64,000 nt of DNA, taken from the NCBI GenBank assembly GCA_023974075.1, contig CM043787.1, positions 37,317,137 through 37,381,136 of the forward strand, in the 5' to 3' direction. This DNA is from Chaenocephalus aceratus. Taxonomy: Eukaryota; Chordata; Actinopteri; Perciformes; Channichthyidae. Of this stretch, positions 13,331 to 25,542 are shown piece by piece. The notes under the pieces were generated by a model. The model searched no databases. It worked only from the letters and a program-made list of their open reading frames with translations, and was not told the DNA's origin. Within the stretch, counting starts at the first letter, position 1. Every line of letters begins with the position of its first letter. A program made the translations under genes and the position numbers.

Positions 13331-16300
13331 GCTATCAAAAATAAACAAATACCCTCTCCTGGTATTGAACAATACTATAATAATACTCTAAATGAAAACA
13401 CTAATTATTTATTAGTCCGTTTTTCACAGATATTATATATTGACCTATTGACTTTCATCTCGACATACATGCAGTGGGGTATCTGAGAGTGGGCTATGGA
13501 GAATCAACTGGAGAAATAGAGGAGGTGATGTGGAGGAACATATCATTAAATAAAAAGTACCCTGTGCAATATTCATAACAAAGTTGCTCAATTTCAATCT
13601 GCACCTGAATATGCACTTCAGTGAACATGCACTTGACCCTCTTTATAAAGTTAAAGTTGATTTTTATGTACACTTTGTTTCTAATTCAAATGCAATGAAT
13701 TTTAAGTTGGGGAGAGGTGAGCTCGGTAAGTGTGAGATGCTGAAGTGAAAATGTGTAGGGTTGAAGGATCCCTCTGAGGCTGGAGGCGTAGGGCTCTTAG
13801 GGGAGCATTAGATATGTTTAGTAGTTGGAAACAGGAAATGAAAGGATCAGAGGAAGCTGCTGTACACTTTGAGAGAAACATCTCCCACACCATCTGCATT
13901 TTTTGTGTTGTTTAGAAACATGCCAGAATCTCTTTTTGTCTTTTGACGTTGATATCGATTGTTGGTCACACTGACTCCCACTCACTCTCACTGCTGTCTA
14001 GAGATTTATACTCAGCAAATGATTGAGCAGATCAAATCTCCATTAAAGATTAGTAGTACTTTGCAGCTTAAACAAAATACATACAGTAGAAACAGAATAT
14101 GAGGGAAGTAGAGCCTTCCTTTGCATTCATAATGTCAACAAATTAGCAACACTTTTGAATTTTGTATTTTAAATACAGGTGAACATAAAGAAAGTTAATG
14201 TCTGTGGCTAAAGAGAGGAAAGAGCTTTTGATTTAGGGCAGTACAGAATATTTCAATAGTACCATTCTGGCTTTATTCTTCAAATAATAAGTATGGTAAA
14301 AGGGTTCATAATTTAAATTACAATGTTAAAATGAAGAACATAACAATATGTTTAATTCATTAGCTGTGCTTTTCAAGCTCGGAGAGTGCATGTTAAGTGG
14401 TCAAAGTTCTTGACACTTAGCATCAAAACCGAGAGCTGAGTGCAAAATGAAATGTGTTTTTTCTTTCGTCAACTCAGAGGTTAAAACCTTGTTTTACAAA
14501 TGGTGGTAGTATAGAGATGAGACACAATTGTGTATAGCCTTACTCTCAAATCAATATTTTGCTGGCATATTTAGCACAAATACCTGCATTATGCTCTTAA
14601 ACCCTTACTTACGAGCAGGGTATAATACAGGAAGTCTCAAAAAGCATCAGGCAATTGTTCATCACAGGTACATTTTAAAAAGCAACTGCAAATATAATAA
14701 ATATATAGCAGCACTTACAATATTAAACAGTTGCAATATTTAAAATGAGCAAATATCTTCCTATTAAGGGTTGCCACACTGGTATGAATGTAAGCAGTAA
14801 TATTGTCCCACAAATAAGCTATGAGTGACAGTGTTATTGGAAACATAGTAAGTTTCTCACTTAGTTTTTTGAGTTGACGCATTTGCAGCAATATCGTTTA
14901 ACTATTTTTCTTGAAAAAATAAAACTGGAACATTTCATGCAGCAACATAGAAGAAGTCACTATTTATTGCGATTGGCCAGTAGATTTGTTGTCCATTTTC
15001 CATTTATGCAATACCTACATTCAGGAAAATTGATTTGTCTGTTCATTGTTGATTCTAAATCTAAAAGCACTGGTGTGTTGCTTAGTGTAGTTAAGCTACA
15101 GCAGCATGTCTTGTTGTTGTGACTAACATATGAATGTGAGCTGAATTAGACGAGTAGTTACCATTTTAAATAACTCTGCTCCATTTGCCTTGTGCCATTC
15201 ATGAACTAATATTATACAACCAATAATAGCAGGGTTTTTGTTCAGGTGGGTTGGGTAAGGTTATAATTCACCTAAGGGGATATATTGGTGGTAACAAATG
15301 GTATGGTACTGATGAAGTAATAATAAAACCATAGTTAACAACTCAGTTTGAGAGCCTCTCCTAGGAAACAAGAAGCAATTAGACATTTTCCCACAGGATT
15401 TTAAAACTGCAATGATTAAACCTCTGCTTATGAAGCGAAGCCTGGATATTGTTGACCTTTTCACTGACTTCAATCCTTTAGTTGAAAGTCCTGTATTTGA
15501 TACAATTGGTTATTAGCTTGTTTACAACATTAATGGATGGGTCTCTCTGGTGCTTCATAAGCTGTGTTTATACCTATCAAGCAATAACATTATTTTGAGT
15601 TTAAAGGTGGGGTAGGTAAGTTTGAGAAACCGGCTCGAGATACACTTTTTGTTATATTCCATGGAATGCTCTTAACATCCCGATAGCAATGAATATGCTA
15701 TGCTATGAAAGTGCTTTGACAAAAAATCCATAAAAAAATGTCATCTGTGGAAGCCGTAGTACTGTAAAAAGCACGACCAATCATTTTAGCCGGCCCGGCT
15801 AAAATAACTGGATGGCCTACCTGCCTGTCAGCCTTCCATCTGTGCACAAACTTATCTCGTGCCCTTATTGGTCATGTGCGCGTTCGTGTGTGTTGGAGGA
15901 GGGGCTCTGTAAGGAAGTGGCAGATTTGTTCAGGCTATGTATTTTCAAATTCTAGCGCACTCTAGCTGGTTTCTCCAAAATTACCTACCCCACCTTTAAG
16001 TCATTTTGTATCCAAGACCTCTGTTATTTATTATGGAGATCTTCAAGGAAGTCTTCTGGGCCCTACTGGGTGTTTTTTTTTTAAATATACAATGTCCCTC
16101 CTGTGCAGCATGTTTATAGAAAACTGCAAGAAGAAAAAAAAGGCAGGATGTGAATACTGTCACTCTCAAGTCCTCCCACATGGTCTTGTTTAGGCACTTA
16201 CAGAACTTGGTTAAAATTGTAAAAAAGTTTGTGCATCTTGTTTATTACATAAAAAGTCTACTGTGAATTGAATTGTTAAACCAAATATGATTAACATGAC

Positions 16301-18436
16301 ATGACATCAATATATTTCCCTTTCCTTCACCAAAGAGCGTTTGGTGCCTTGTACCACAGACACGGGTCTGCCTTGTGTTAGGGACTTTGAGTTAAGATGC
16401 ATTTTTCAAAGGTGAATGAGAGTGCAAAGGGAAAAGTTGAATGGAAAAATGTTTGACTGATCCAGTAAGAGTTTTGTGAGCACAAAATGGCCACGCATTG
16501 AAGAGACCAAATGGTACTGACTAAATGTGACAAATGAGCTCTCCATAGTAACAAGGCACTATTCAAATTGTTCCATCAACTTTCTTATAGAACCCTTTAG
16601 GAAGTGCATACAGTATATCACACATAGATACAATCATGCTTACACAAAGCTTATCCACTCCAAAAGGTTGTAAATTGTGCAGAAAAAACCTTTTTATCGC
16701 AGTCTAGCCCGATATTTGAATGTGAATAAACCATCCAAAAAGAAGCAAGATAAATTAAATCCCAATGGAAAGGGGATTTTAATTAGACCAATCTGCTGCA
16801 TCTTCCCCTCTCTCTCTCATTGTCTTTCACATAATGTACCTCATCAGCACTGACAAAATCACTCCCCATCAAACACGGTAGAAACAGCATGTCTTTGATA
16901 AAAGTGACGTCATTTTCTGCCCTGCTGAAGAGTCGTTATCCTCTCCGATCTTATGGAAACAGAAAAGTGTTATAAAACGTGTGAAGGTGCCACGCAAAGT
17001 TACACTGGCTAAATGTCTAGATATGAGGTACAGTTAGAAAACCACCAGCCATCTCTTTTGAAACTCTAGTTGACAAAAAGTTAGAGCCGTTACACACGGC
17101 AAAATATATTGGGAAGTAATGTATTCAGGAATACAATCATTTATCTCCAAGTTATACGTTAATTTATTTCTTGCATAGTTTATACCATCTGTGAAAAATT
17201 ATCTACATCTTGTATGCCAAAATAATGAGAAAAATACATATTTGCACATGTAGGATATTGAAATACAATACAAAATCCACATTGTGAAAGCTAAGGAACA
17301 GCCTCGGGGATTAACATAAGGAAGCTATAGTAGCACATAAATGACCCTAGTCAAAGATACTCAAACACAAGTGTAATCACACAATCATTATGACACCCAC
17401 AGCATATACAGATCATGGTAGTTATCTCACCCTGTATGATAACAGAATAACAAGCTTCCAAAACATGAGCTGACAGCTGAACGTACTCATCTTTAACTGG
17501 AAAGTGTTCCAATGTGTACCATGTAAAATCATTAATATTTTACACTCCATAAAAAATATCTGAAGTTTTATCACATATGATGCAGTTTTAACCATGTCAT
17601 AAAAGAAAAAAGGCTACACTGTTTGATTGACTGGTTCATTTGAAATAACCAGCAAGCATAAGTCACATAGAGATATATAATATTCTATTAAAGCTGCAGT
17701 CATGCAGAGTTTTGATAAAGCACAGCATACTCCAAATGTTCAGGACAGGGCTTCAAAGCATAACGCTTATTTTCTCTTTGCAGATTGTCATTTAAACTTG
17801 TGCTTCATTATAATCAGTAATCAAAAAATCCAATACTGAGCCAATAAATGAGCTGGCCCCCTGACAGTGTTAACAACCACTTGAACGACCGACAAATGTA
17901 TTCTAAAACCACACCTGCTGCTCTGACTCTCAGACACTCAATTCACTAGAATGATCTGACGACCAATTTTAACCAATTTAGATGTTTAAAACCTCAGGCG
18001 ATACTATTCCTACCCCTGATTTGTATGCAGCTCGAGTCCTTGAACATGGGGAAAAGAAATAAAAGACCGTCATTGCCGGAGGTCTTTGAACTTGTCCTGA
18101 ACCTGTTCCATTTATTAACTCTCAGCCTGGTCATTGTATGAGTGCACAGCAAGACAAGAAGACACCAAGCATTTTTGATTAAGACGTAGAGAGACACAAG
18201 TTCACACACATACATGTGTTTAAAAGCACACATTTTCAATGATTTCTTGAAAAATAATCAGAATCGAAACTTCGGTGATAAACAAACCTTATTGAACCTT
18301 GCATCCAAATTAAAGCCAGTATTTCAAGCTACATCATGTCCAGGTAAATATAGTTCCATCTTCAAACAGAAAACATGGACAAAAGTGCATACGGGGCCAT
18401 GTTGCTATCATGCCCGTTACTAATTAAGAGGGGCAA
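13331..18436. other. no gene seen apart from the 399-bp MITE
   Basis: AT-rich. The frames present are short and lack splice context or recognisable protein. Confidence 0.55.
15601..15999 (+). mobile_element. complete 399-bp MITE with inverted ends
   Basis: The ends ttaaaggtggggtaggtaa and ttacctaccccacctttaa are inverted copies. The centre has the palindrome attttagccgg c ccggctaaaat, with gcacgaccaatc to one side. A truncated inverse copy lies at 1921-2687. The terminal TTAA could be the target duplication of a piggyBac/Kolobok-type element or part of the termini. Confidence 0.8.
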
Positions 18437-18440
18437 TTAA

Positions 18441-19611
18441 AACCTGTTAAGCCCTGGAGCCCCCCCACAGGGGGGCCCCCCAACGTTTTTTTCCGAGACT
18501 ATGTCTCAGGGCTTCTTAACATTTATGAAACTGTTAATGTAGCACCAGATTAACAGGAAAAATCTCAGCTAACTGAAGACATGAACCATTTTTACCAAAA
18601 CAAAACACAAGTCTCATAAGAAGCGTCTAAATGACCCCTGAGCGAAAAAATGCAAACTGACTTTGGCACAGAACTCAAGATAAAGATACCCTTATTACTT
18701 ATCGTAACTGCACATACAATATATCCGATTAAAGCTGAGACTCCACAGATTATATAGGTATAGTATCATCACTGAGTGATCCGAACTCGCGACATCACAA
18801 CACATACTGTACACATACTGTACCTTTACAGGGCTTTTACGGAGATCGTCTCACCGTAGTTGTCAATCTGATCAAAAGACGTGTTCAATGGCATTAAAAC
18901 GAGAAAAAACGCGGCTGAATCGGTTAATCCATAGGTTAATAATGTGTCTGTCGCTTTGAAAAAATTATTTATAATCCATAATTAAATTTGTATGTAAAAA
19001 TCGGAGAAAAAAGTTAGCTACTAATGGTAGCCAACAGAGTGTATGCAGCTTCCGTTTTTGGCCACGTGTCACTCTCACTCCTTATTTGGTAACGTGTTTG
19101 TGTGTGTAAAACTTTCCCTCGATTCCATTGGCTCTAGCGGTTATAAAGAGATTTCATTCGTCAAAATCAACCAAGGGGGGCCAGAGATATGAAAAATCCA
19201 CCCAAATGACCCCAGAAGTGTTTTTTTGTGTGCTAAATCTCTCTAAAAGGTCAAATTTCACTTGTTTTGCATCAATCTTGATACAGGGTACTTATTATAT
19301 GTTGTATGTTGGATTCCTAAAGCTTTTAGTCTACTAACCCATCATCCAAGGGTAGTTTTCACTATAAGTAAAAAATAATTTTTGGACGGACACTATCATT
19401 TACAGTTTTTTATGTTCAATCTGAATTTTCTTTAAAATAAAAAAACATATATATTGATTCTGACTCTTCTACATCCAACTCACAGGTTTATCATTACTTT
19501 GAGAACAAAGATTATTAATTTAACCATTTTAGAAGGGAAGACATGGTCATTTGTTCTGGGAATGTCATTTTCAAGCCTGAGACCTGAAAAACAGGCTCAG
19601 GGTTGAACAGG
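18441..19611. mobile_element. non-autonomous TTAA-type DNA transposon (piggyBac-like)
   Basis: TTAA occurs at 18437-18440 and 19612-19615. The left end aacctgttaagccctggagc and the right end ggctcagggttgaacagg form imperfect inverted termini. The interior is 1.17 kb without a long reading frame. A GC-rich hairpin (ccccccacaggggggcc) lies just inside the left end. The family name rests on the TTAA target and is tentative. Confidence 0.55.
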
Positions 19612-20302
19612 TTAAGACTCAGAGAAGTGTATGTCAATGCATACGATTTAAGATTAATTAGAATATCAATGTGGTTTACTGATAATGATTTTGAATATTT
19701 TATTCTTTATACGCCCCACGCATGCTCTTCCTCATTCTCAGGATGGAAAGAGAGCACTCTGGTGTGTCCGAATTTCTTTTTAATTTCCCTGTAGGAAATC
19801 AGTGTCCTTCAGAATAACCTTAGTTAGTTAATTTGAAAGAGTTTTTCTTCAAAGGCACTTGCCTAACACATGGGGAGAGTGGTAATGAGAGAAATACAGG
19901 GCTTCATTTAAGGTACTTTTTCTCTCTTTAATCTACTACGGTGAAGTAACTGTGACTGTGAGAGAATTGTTAACCTCTTTCTCGTGGAGGATGGTCTAAT
20001 AATGAGATGGGTGCAAGTCCTCTGCGACAGCCTTTCTCACATCGAGCCCATTTTCGCACTTAACCTTTATATTGATCTCAAATACACATCTGTAAGGGTT
20101 TGTGATGGTATCTTGCAGTGTCACACGCTGTCCCATTGACATCTGTCCAAACACAGACACAGACATACAAACTAGGGTAGTTCCTGCTACAGAAGGTGTA
20201 TACAGGACCACATTTTATCACAGACTGTCCTCCTACAAAAAACGATCATATAGGCCGATTGTTCATGCCCTTATTACGACCCAGAGACACGTTTTAAAGT
20301 GT

Positions 20303-20359
20303 ATGTTGTTTCTTACACGACTACTAGAGGTTCTCTAGTGGTCCTGTAAGAAACAACAT
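20303..20359. repeat. near-perfect 27-bp-stem hairpin
   Basis: atgttgtttcttaca at the left is exactly complementary to tgtaagaaacaacat at the right, and the inner arms (gac.actagag / ctctagt.gtc) pair with two mismatches across a 3-nt loop (gtt). Weaker complementarity continues outward to about 20265 and 20405 (acgaccca/cgttt words). It could be a tiny foldback element or a microRNA-like hairpin. Confidence 0.7.
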
Positions 20360-20579
20360 GCTCCCAGTCCGTTCATTGCAAACGCTCCGGTGGGTCGTTT
20401 ATTCACAAATAACCCTCTCTGGAAAATCCTAAATTGTGGAATAGTTTGGCCATTAAAATGCTTTTTGATTAGATTTCTGGCGAGAAGTGTATTTGTACTC
20501 TTAGAATCCATGTCCAGTCGATGTGTAGGATCTATAGTTTGATAGATATTACGAAGATGATTTGAGGTCTCGCCAGGAT

Positions 20580-21110
20580 AACGTGTATGCAGCTTCCATG
20601 TAAAGTTAGCGTGGGTGAAAACAGTTTTTCCGGTCTCGAAGTTTTCATAATAAAACAGGATATATTCCCCTCACTGTCAAATGATTACACAGTGATATCT
20701 GCATTACTCATCCACTAAAAAACATCAATTTATCCTTGTTGATTACACAATATTGATTGGTTTAAATTGTGTACAATGCTTTTGTGTTTTTAACCTTCGA
20801 TTCAGAGAAACAAATATTTTTTTCTGAGTTTAGAGACTACAGTTTCCAAAGACACTACACTACCCAGAATCCCCAGCTATCGTTTGGGACTACAACATCC
20901 GCCTTGTTTTACAAACCCCGTGATTAGTCATCAAGCCCTGTGATTGGATGTTGGAGTGGCAGTGCGACAAGGTTACGCTGAGCGTCAAACAGCTCTATGA
21001 AATGGAATGGAACCACGGCAGGCTTCCCCCCCCCCAGAACTACACATGCTGGCTATTGTGTGTTTCGCAACATGTTCTATGGCACGTCTCTTTATAACAC
21101 GTTTATAGTT
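20580..21110 (+). repeat. fragment of the foldback-element family
   Basis: The actacactacccagaatccc box, agcgtcaaacagctctatga and agaactacacatgctggcta recur in inverse orientation at about 24740-24975, inside the foldback element. Part of the segment also recurs at 2180-2400. It lacks the terminal inverted sequence of the complete element. Confidence 0.65.
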
Positions 21111-21479
21111 CATCTTACTGACCTGTACCTTCTGTTCTCGCATTCATCTAGTTTCACCAGTTGAAATAACACACAGATAGACTGTTTCTCTAGCGTCATT
21201 ACAGAGCCTCATTCTGATGCAAGGTTTGGTGCTCTTGCTGGGTTTGCAGTTAGCAAAGATCATTCAAACATCAGGAGGGCGGCAGCTGGAGGGAGTGAAA
21301 TGTAATAGCCTGATTGGAGTACAGTATCTCAGCAGCAAAACTCTGTGTTGTTTGTTCATTTTTCTTCAAATGTTTTCCCCCAAAGTGAGTCTAAGGCAAC
21401 TTCTAAAAAATAGAGCAACCTCTGCTTTGCGGTTTTAAATGACTCATTGACTGTGTTTATATTCCATAAAGAAACCATG

Positions 21480-21792
21480 TGTTAATATGCCGACATGCAT
21501 ACTGTTAAGTGTAAGTATTAATATGTCTGCATGTAACTGCACTATAACTGTTCCACAGTAAGAGGGCGCTATAGGCGTAACGTAAGGAGGCGCAGCTATT
21601 GAGCTGACGTCAGGTATCAGGTATAAGGGATTGTTCCCTCCCCTTCTATCTCTCTCTCTCTCTCTCTCTAGCTCTCATGGAGAGCAGGTCAAGTGGTGCA
21701 ATGCACATATGAAAATAAACCACGCCAGTTAAGGCTAAAGAAGACCTCGTCGTCATGACCAGTTTATTGCTATACATGTGACTCTGTCAACA
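21480..21792 (+). mobile_element. putative solo LTR
   Basis: The segment runs TGTTAATA ... GTCAACA with a short inverted TGTTAA/TCAACA end. It has a GC-rich promoter-like core with tataagg near 21625, a (CT)n tract and an aataaacc polyadenylation-like word near 21715. The flanks (catg / catt) differ by one base, so a target duplication is not proven. Confidence 0.45.
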
Positions 21793-22573
21793 CATTACAG
21801 CAATTTATTTCAACCTTTGAACTCCCTACTATTTAAATATTCTATCTGTAAGCAGACTTAAAGCAAACTTGATGTCATTTCTTTGCAATTAATTTGCATC
21901 TCTTGTCTTTAAGGGCATCCAAAAATATATTTATTTATATTTTTCATGCCCAGTCAGGAGAAATACTTTCAAAAAACAGCCATACATCATTGTCCTCAAA
22001 ACCTAATAATTTAGGGCATTGTTTTTCTTTAACTTTTTCTTTAGCTGGATATAAACTATTTACATAAATAACTCACATAAAGACAGATACTAAAGCTGAG
22101 CAAGAAAACAAATTAAATCTCAAAACGTGCATATAATGTTAATGGAGATAAATCATGTGCTTGTTTTCTTGGCTGGTTTGAAATAATGAAGAGATTTGGG
22201 GCAGTATCCCATAAATAACTTTAATCTCGTATTTTCTCTTTTTCAGAACTGGCGCTTGTACAATACTGTCCTGAAATATAGCTTCCAATAATCTCTGTCA
22301 ATCAAAACATGACACAAGGCCACAGAGGCCCATTATTGTCCGTCAACAGACGGATCAGGCTGTCACTGTTGTCTAAAAAAGCAGTGATGGATTGGCATGA
22401 AAAGAGAGAAAGAAAGTAGGCATGTCATTCAACTAATGGTGCAGGGAAATAGCCATTAGGCTTTATAAACAGAGAAAGAGAGAAAGTGTAAGGGATGAAG
22501 GGATGAACCAGCATTGTGTTGGTCTGTTGACAAAGCGGCCAATATGGGCAGCATAGCCACCATTACAAATAAC

Positions 22574-23100
22574 CAACCCAGTCTCACGGCATTTCGTGTT
22601 CACCAACACGTATTTTAATCTATTGATTCATGTTCACCATCACGATTTGCCCCTTTTTTTCGTGTTATACAGCACGATTTTAAAAGCAATGTATTTCTAC
22701 TGGTAACGTGTTTCGTGCCTGCAAGCTGCAGCACGTCTTTTTCTCCGGTCGGGTCGTGGAAGACCGGAAGCTGTGTGGTTCATAAAAACATGTTCTTACT
22801 CAATATCAAGCCACAGTTATTGCTTTTATTTTAAATCGTATAATTTCGGACTTTTGTTGTCGTCTGTGAGGAAAATAAATGGGGCTCAGAGCCTCAGGAT
22901 ACTGAAATCTGTATTTTTAAAAAAAATGTTCCTTCTAATTTGTTATTCTTTTCAAAATAACACACTGTTATTTACTCACCAATAACACACAATTATCCTT
23001 GCTTTTATTTATTGGTTTAATTCCATAATCTCGGGCTTTTTCGGCGTCCGTCAGGAACTGAATTTCAAAATAAATATAACCGGAAACAGACGTAGGCATT
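22574..23100 (+). repeat. left inverted arm of the foldback element
   Basis: It pairs with 25012-25535. Shared landmarks are gaccggaagctgtgtggttc, cagagcctcaggatactgaa and ataacacacaattatccttg. Small indels and substitutions separate the arms, so they have diverged since insertion or were never fully homogenised. Confidence 0.9.
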
Positions 23101-25011
23101 TCGAGCAATTACCCAAGATCCTCAGCTATGGTTTTAAGCTCGCTGATTGGATGTGTTAGCCGCAATGCATGCTGGGATTTGGTGTTTATATTATATGAAA
23201 TCCGGAAAACATTTAAAAAGTATAAAATAATACTTAATTCCAAGTGCTCTTGCTTTTCTCTTTGAAAGTCATCACATAACGGCATTGTAATACACGGTTC
23301 GGCTGCATTACATATTACAGATCTGCCGTAGTTCTTTATTTATAGCGCCCTGATGAGAAGACCTTTGGAAAAACTGGAAGAAATGGCGCCGAAACTGAAT
23401 ACTTGACGTGGATCATAAATATATCAACAATTAAACAACATCTTCAATTTCTCTTCACACAATACGTCTCCTTGCAGTATCAACACTAATTCGGCTGACT
23501 TTTACATTTGATCTAATTCATAGATAGGTTATATTTACACCATAACGGTGCACAGCTGATATAAAAGGACTGTAGTTTTTAAAGATATTACTGATTTTCT
23601 TTGAATGTAAGAATGTAAATACTGAGTCTGAAATAGTATAGCAATATGCTGTAAAATGATGTGAAAGCATGCATAAAACTATACATCTTCAGATGTTGTA
23701 CATACACACTAATAATACAAAGTTATTATGGCTGTGTGCACCTTGTGTGCACCTCCTAGTGGTTAAAGCACGTTATTGAATTATTGTACAGAGTACATAC
23801 TTTCATAGGGGGAAAGTATAAATATAGAAATATAGAATATAAAAAATCAAGAAGATACTATAAGTGATCTCTACAATAAAACAGTTTAGTGCAGGATGCA
23901 CAGATATTAATAGGAGGAGGTGCAAAACAGAAAATCGGATTAACCTTTATTTAAACATTAAATATTAAATATTAAGCCTGACAAAGTAATTAACGTCTAA
24001 TATATTGCTTTCCTGCAATGTTAACTATGTTGAAGCACTTATTTTAACTGATATTATACACATTAATTATACTCTTATGTATGTAGATAGAATAAGAAAT
24101 GTGCAGAATATGACAGTTTAATGGTGGAGGTAGGCCTACACACATATTGATAGATGTCTTGTAATGCACTGTTGAGGAACCTGTGACCCAAGTTTTTCAT
24201 TCATTGCATAACTACACCGTAGTTGTGTATGATATGTCAATAAACCTTTGAAAATCTTGAAGGGGATGTGCAAAATAGCCATAATATACAGTCTTTAATT
24301 AACTATTAGTAGAGAATAACGAGTAATGAATATACTTTATGACTTGTTTCCATTCATGTCAATTGCAGATACATGTTTAGTCTTCTCAAGCACCAACTAT
24401 CAAATATCTCTCCTGATTGTTGGCACTTGACAATCACCTTACCTGAATTTTACTCAGGTGTAACTAAAGTCTGATTTAAGGGTTGTTTATATTTCACATA
24501 ATTAATCAGAATCTGCAAAGTAACTCAAATAAATGCAGTGGAGTAAAAATACCAGCTTAACCTCTGAATTGTAGTGGAGTAGAATTACAAAGTAGCAATG
24601 AGCTGTCATGTGGGTATATATTAATGCTATATATTAATGCTTCGCATTATGGACAGCGATTTTCACCCATTTATTAATTATATGTTTTACATTTGATAAC
24701 ACCAATGTGTTTACTAATGGCAACTTCTAATTGTGGGAAAAACGAAAACGTTCAGTAGAGACGTGACGTCCCATAGAACATTTTGCGAAACACAATAGCC
24801 AGCATGTGTAGTTCTGGGGGGGTGTTCGATTCCAGTTTTGGATAATCTGGCGTGGTTTCGTTCCATTTCACACAGCTGTTTGACGCTCTGCGTAACCTTA
24901 CGGAACTGTAGTCCTAAACGATAGCTGGGGATTATGGGTAGTGTAGTGTCTTCGGCCATCCTAAACTCAGAAATGTTGACAATCGCAATGATGCTCGAAA
25001 TGTCCCTTACA

Positions 25012-25535
25012 GGCCTACGTCTGTTTCCGGTTATTTTTATTTTGAAATTCAGTTCCTGACGGACACCAAAAAAGCCCGAGATTATGGAATTAAACCAATA
25101 AATAAAAGCAAGGATAATTGTGTGTTATTGGTGAGTAAATAACAAGTGTGTTATTTTGAAAATAATAACAAATTAGAAGGAAAAAATATTTAAAAAACAG
25201 ATTTCAGTATCCTGAGGCTCTGAGCCCCATTTATTTTCCTCACAGACGGCAACAAAAGTCCGAAATTATATGATTTAAAATAAAAGCAATAATTGTGGCT
25301 TGATATTGAGTAAGAACACGTTTTTATGAACCACACAGCTTCCGGTCTTCCACGACCTGACCGGAGAAAAAGACGTGCTGCAGCCTGCATGCACGAAACA
25401 CGTTACCAGTAGAAATACATTGCTTTTAAAATCGTGCTGTGCAACACGAAAAAAAGGGGCAAATCGTGATGGTGAACACGAATCAATAGATTAAATATCG
25501 TGTTGGTGAACACGAAATGCCGTGAGACTGGGTTG
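25012..25535 (-). repeat. right inverted arm of the foldback element
   Basis: Reverse complement of the left arm, ending cgtgagactgggttg at 25535 just before the aaataac flank. It contains the same CGTG/CACG half-site cluster at about 25370-25520. Confidence 0.9.
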
Positions 25536-25542
25536 AAATAAC

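Larger units (their letters stand above)
22574..25535. mobile_element. 2.96-kb foldback DNA element with long inverted arms
   Basis: Arms of about 530 bp (22574-23100 and 25012-25535) are near-identical inverted copies beginning caacccagtctcacgg. Weaker similarity extends the arms further inward to about 23165 and 24900. A 7-bp direct repeat aaataac flanks the element at 22567-22573 and 25536-25542. The middle (23.2-24.7 kb) is AT-rich with no transposase frame. Repeated CGTG/CACG half-sites lie just inside the ends. The superfamily is not recognised. Confidence 0.85.
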
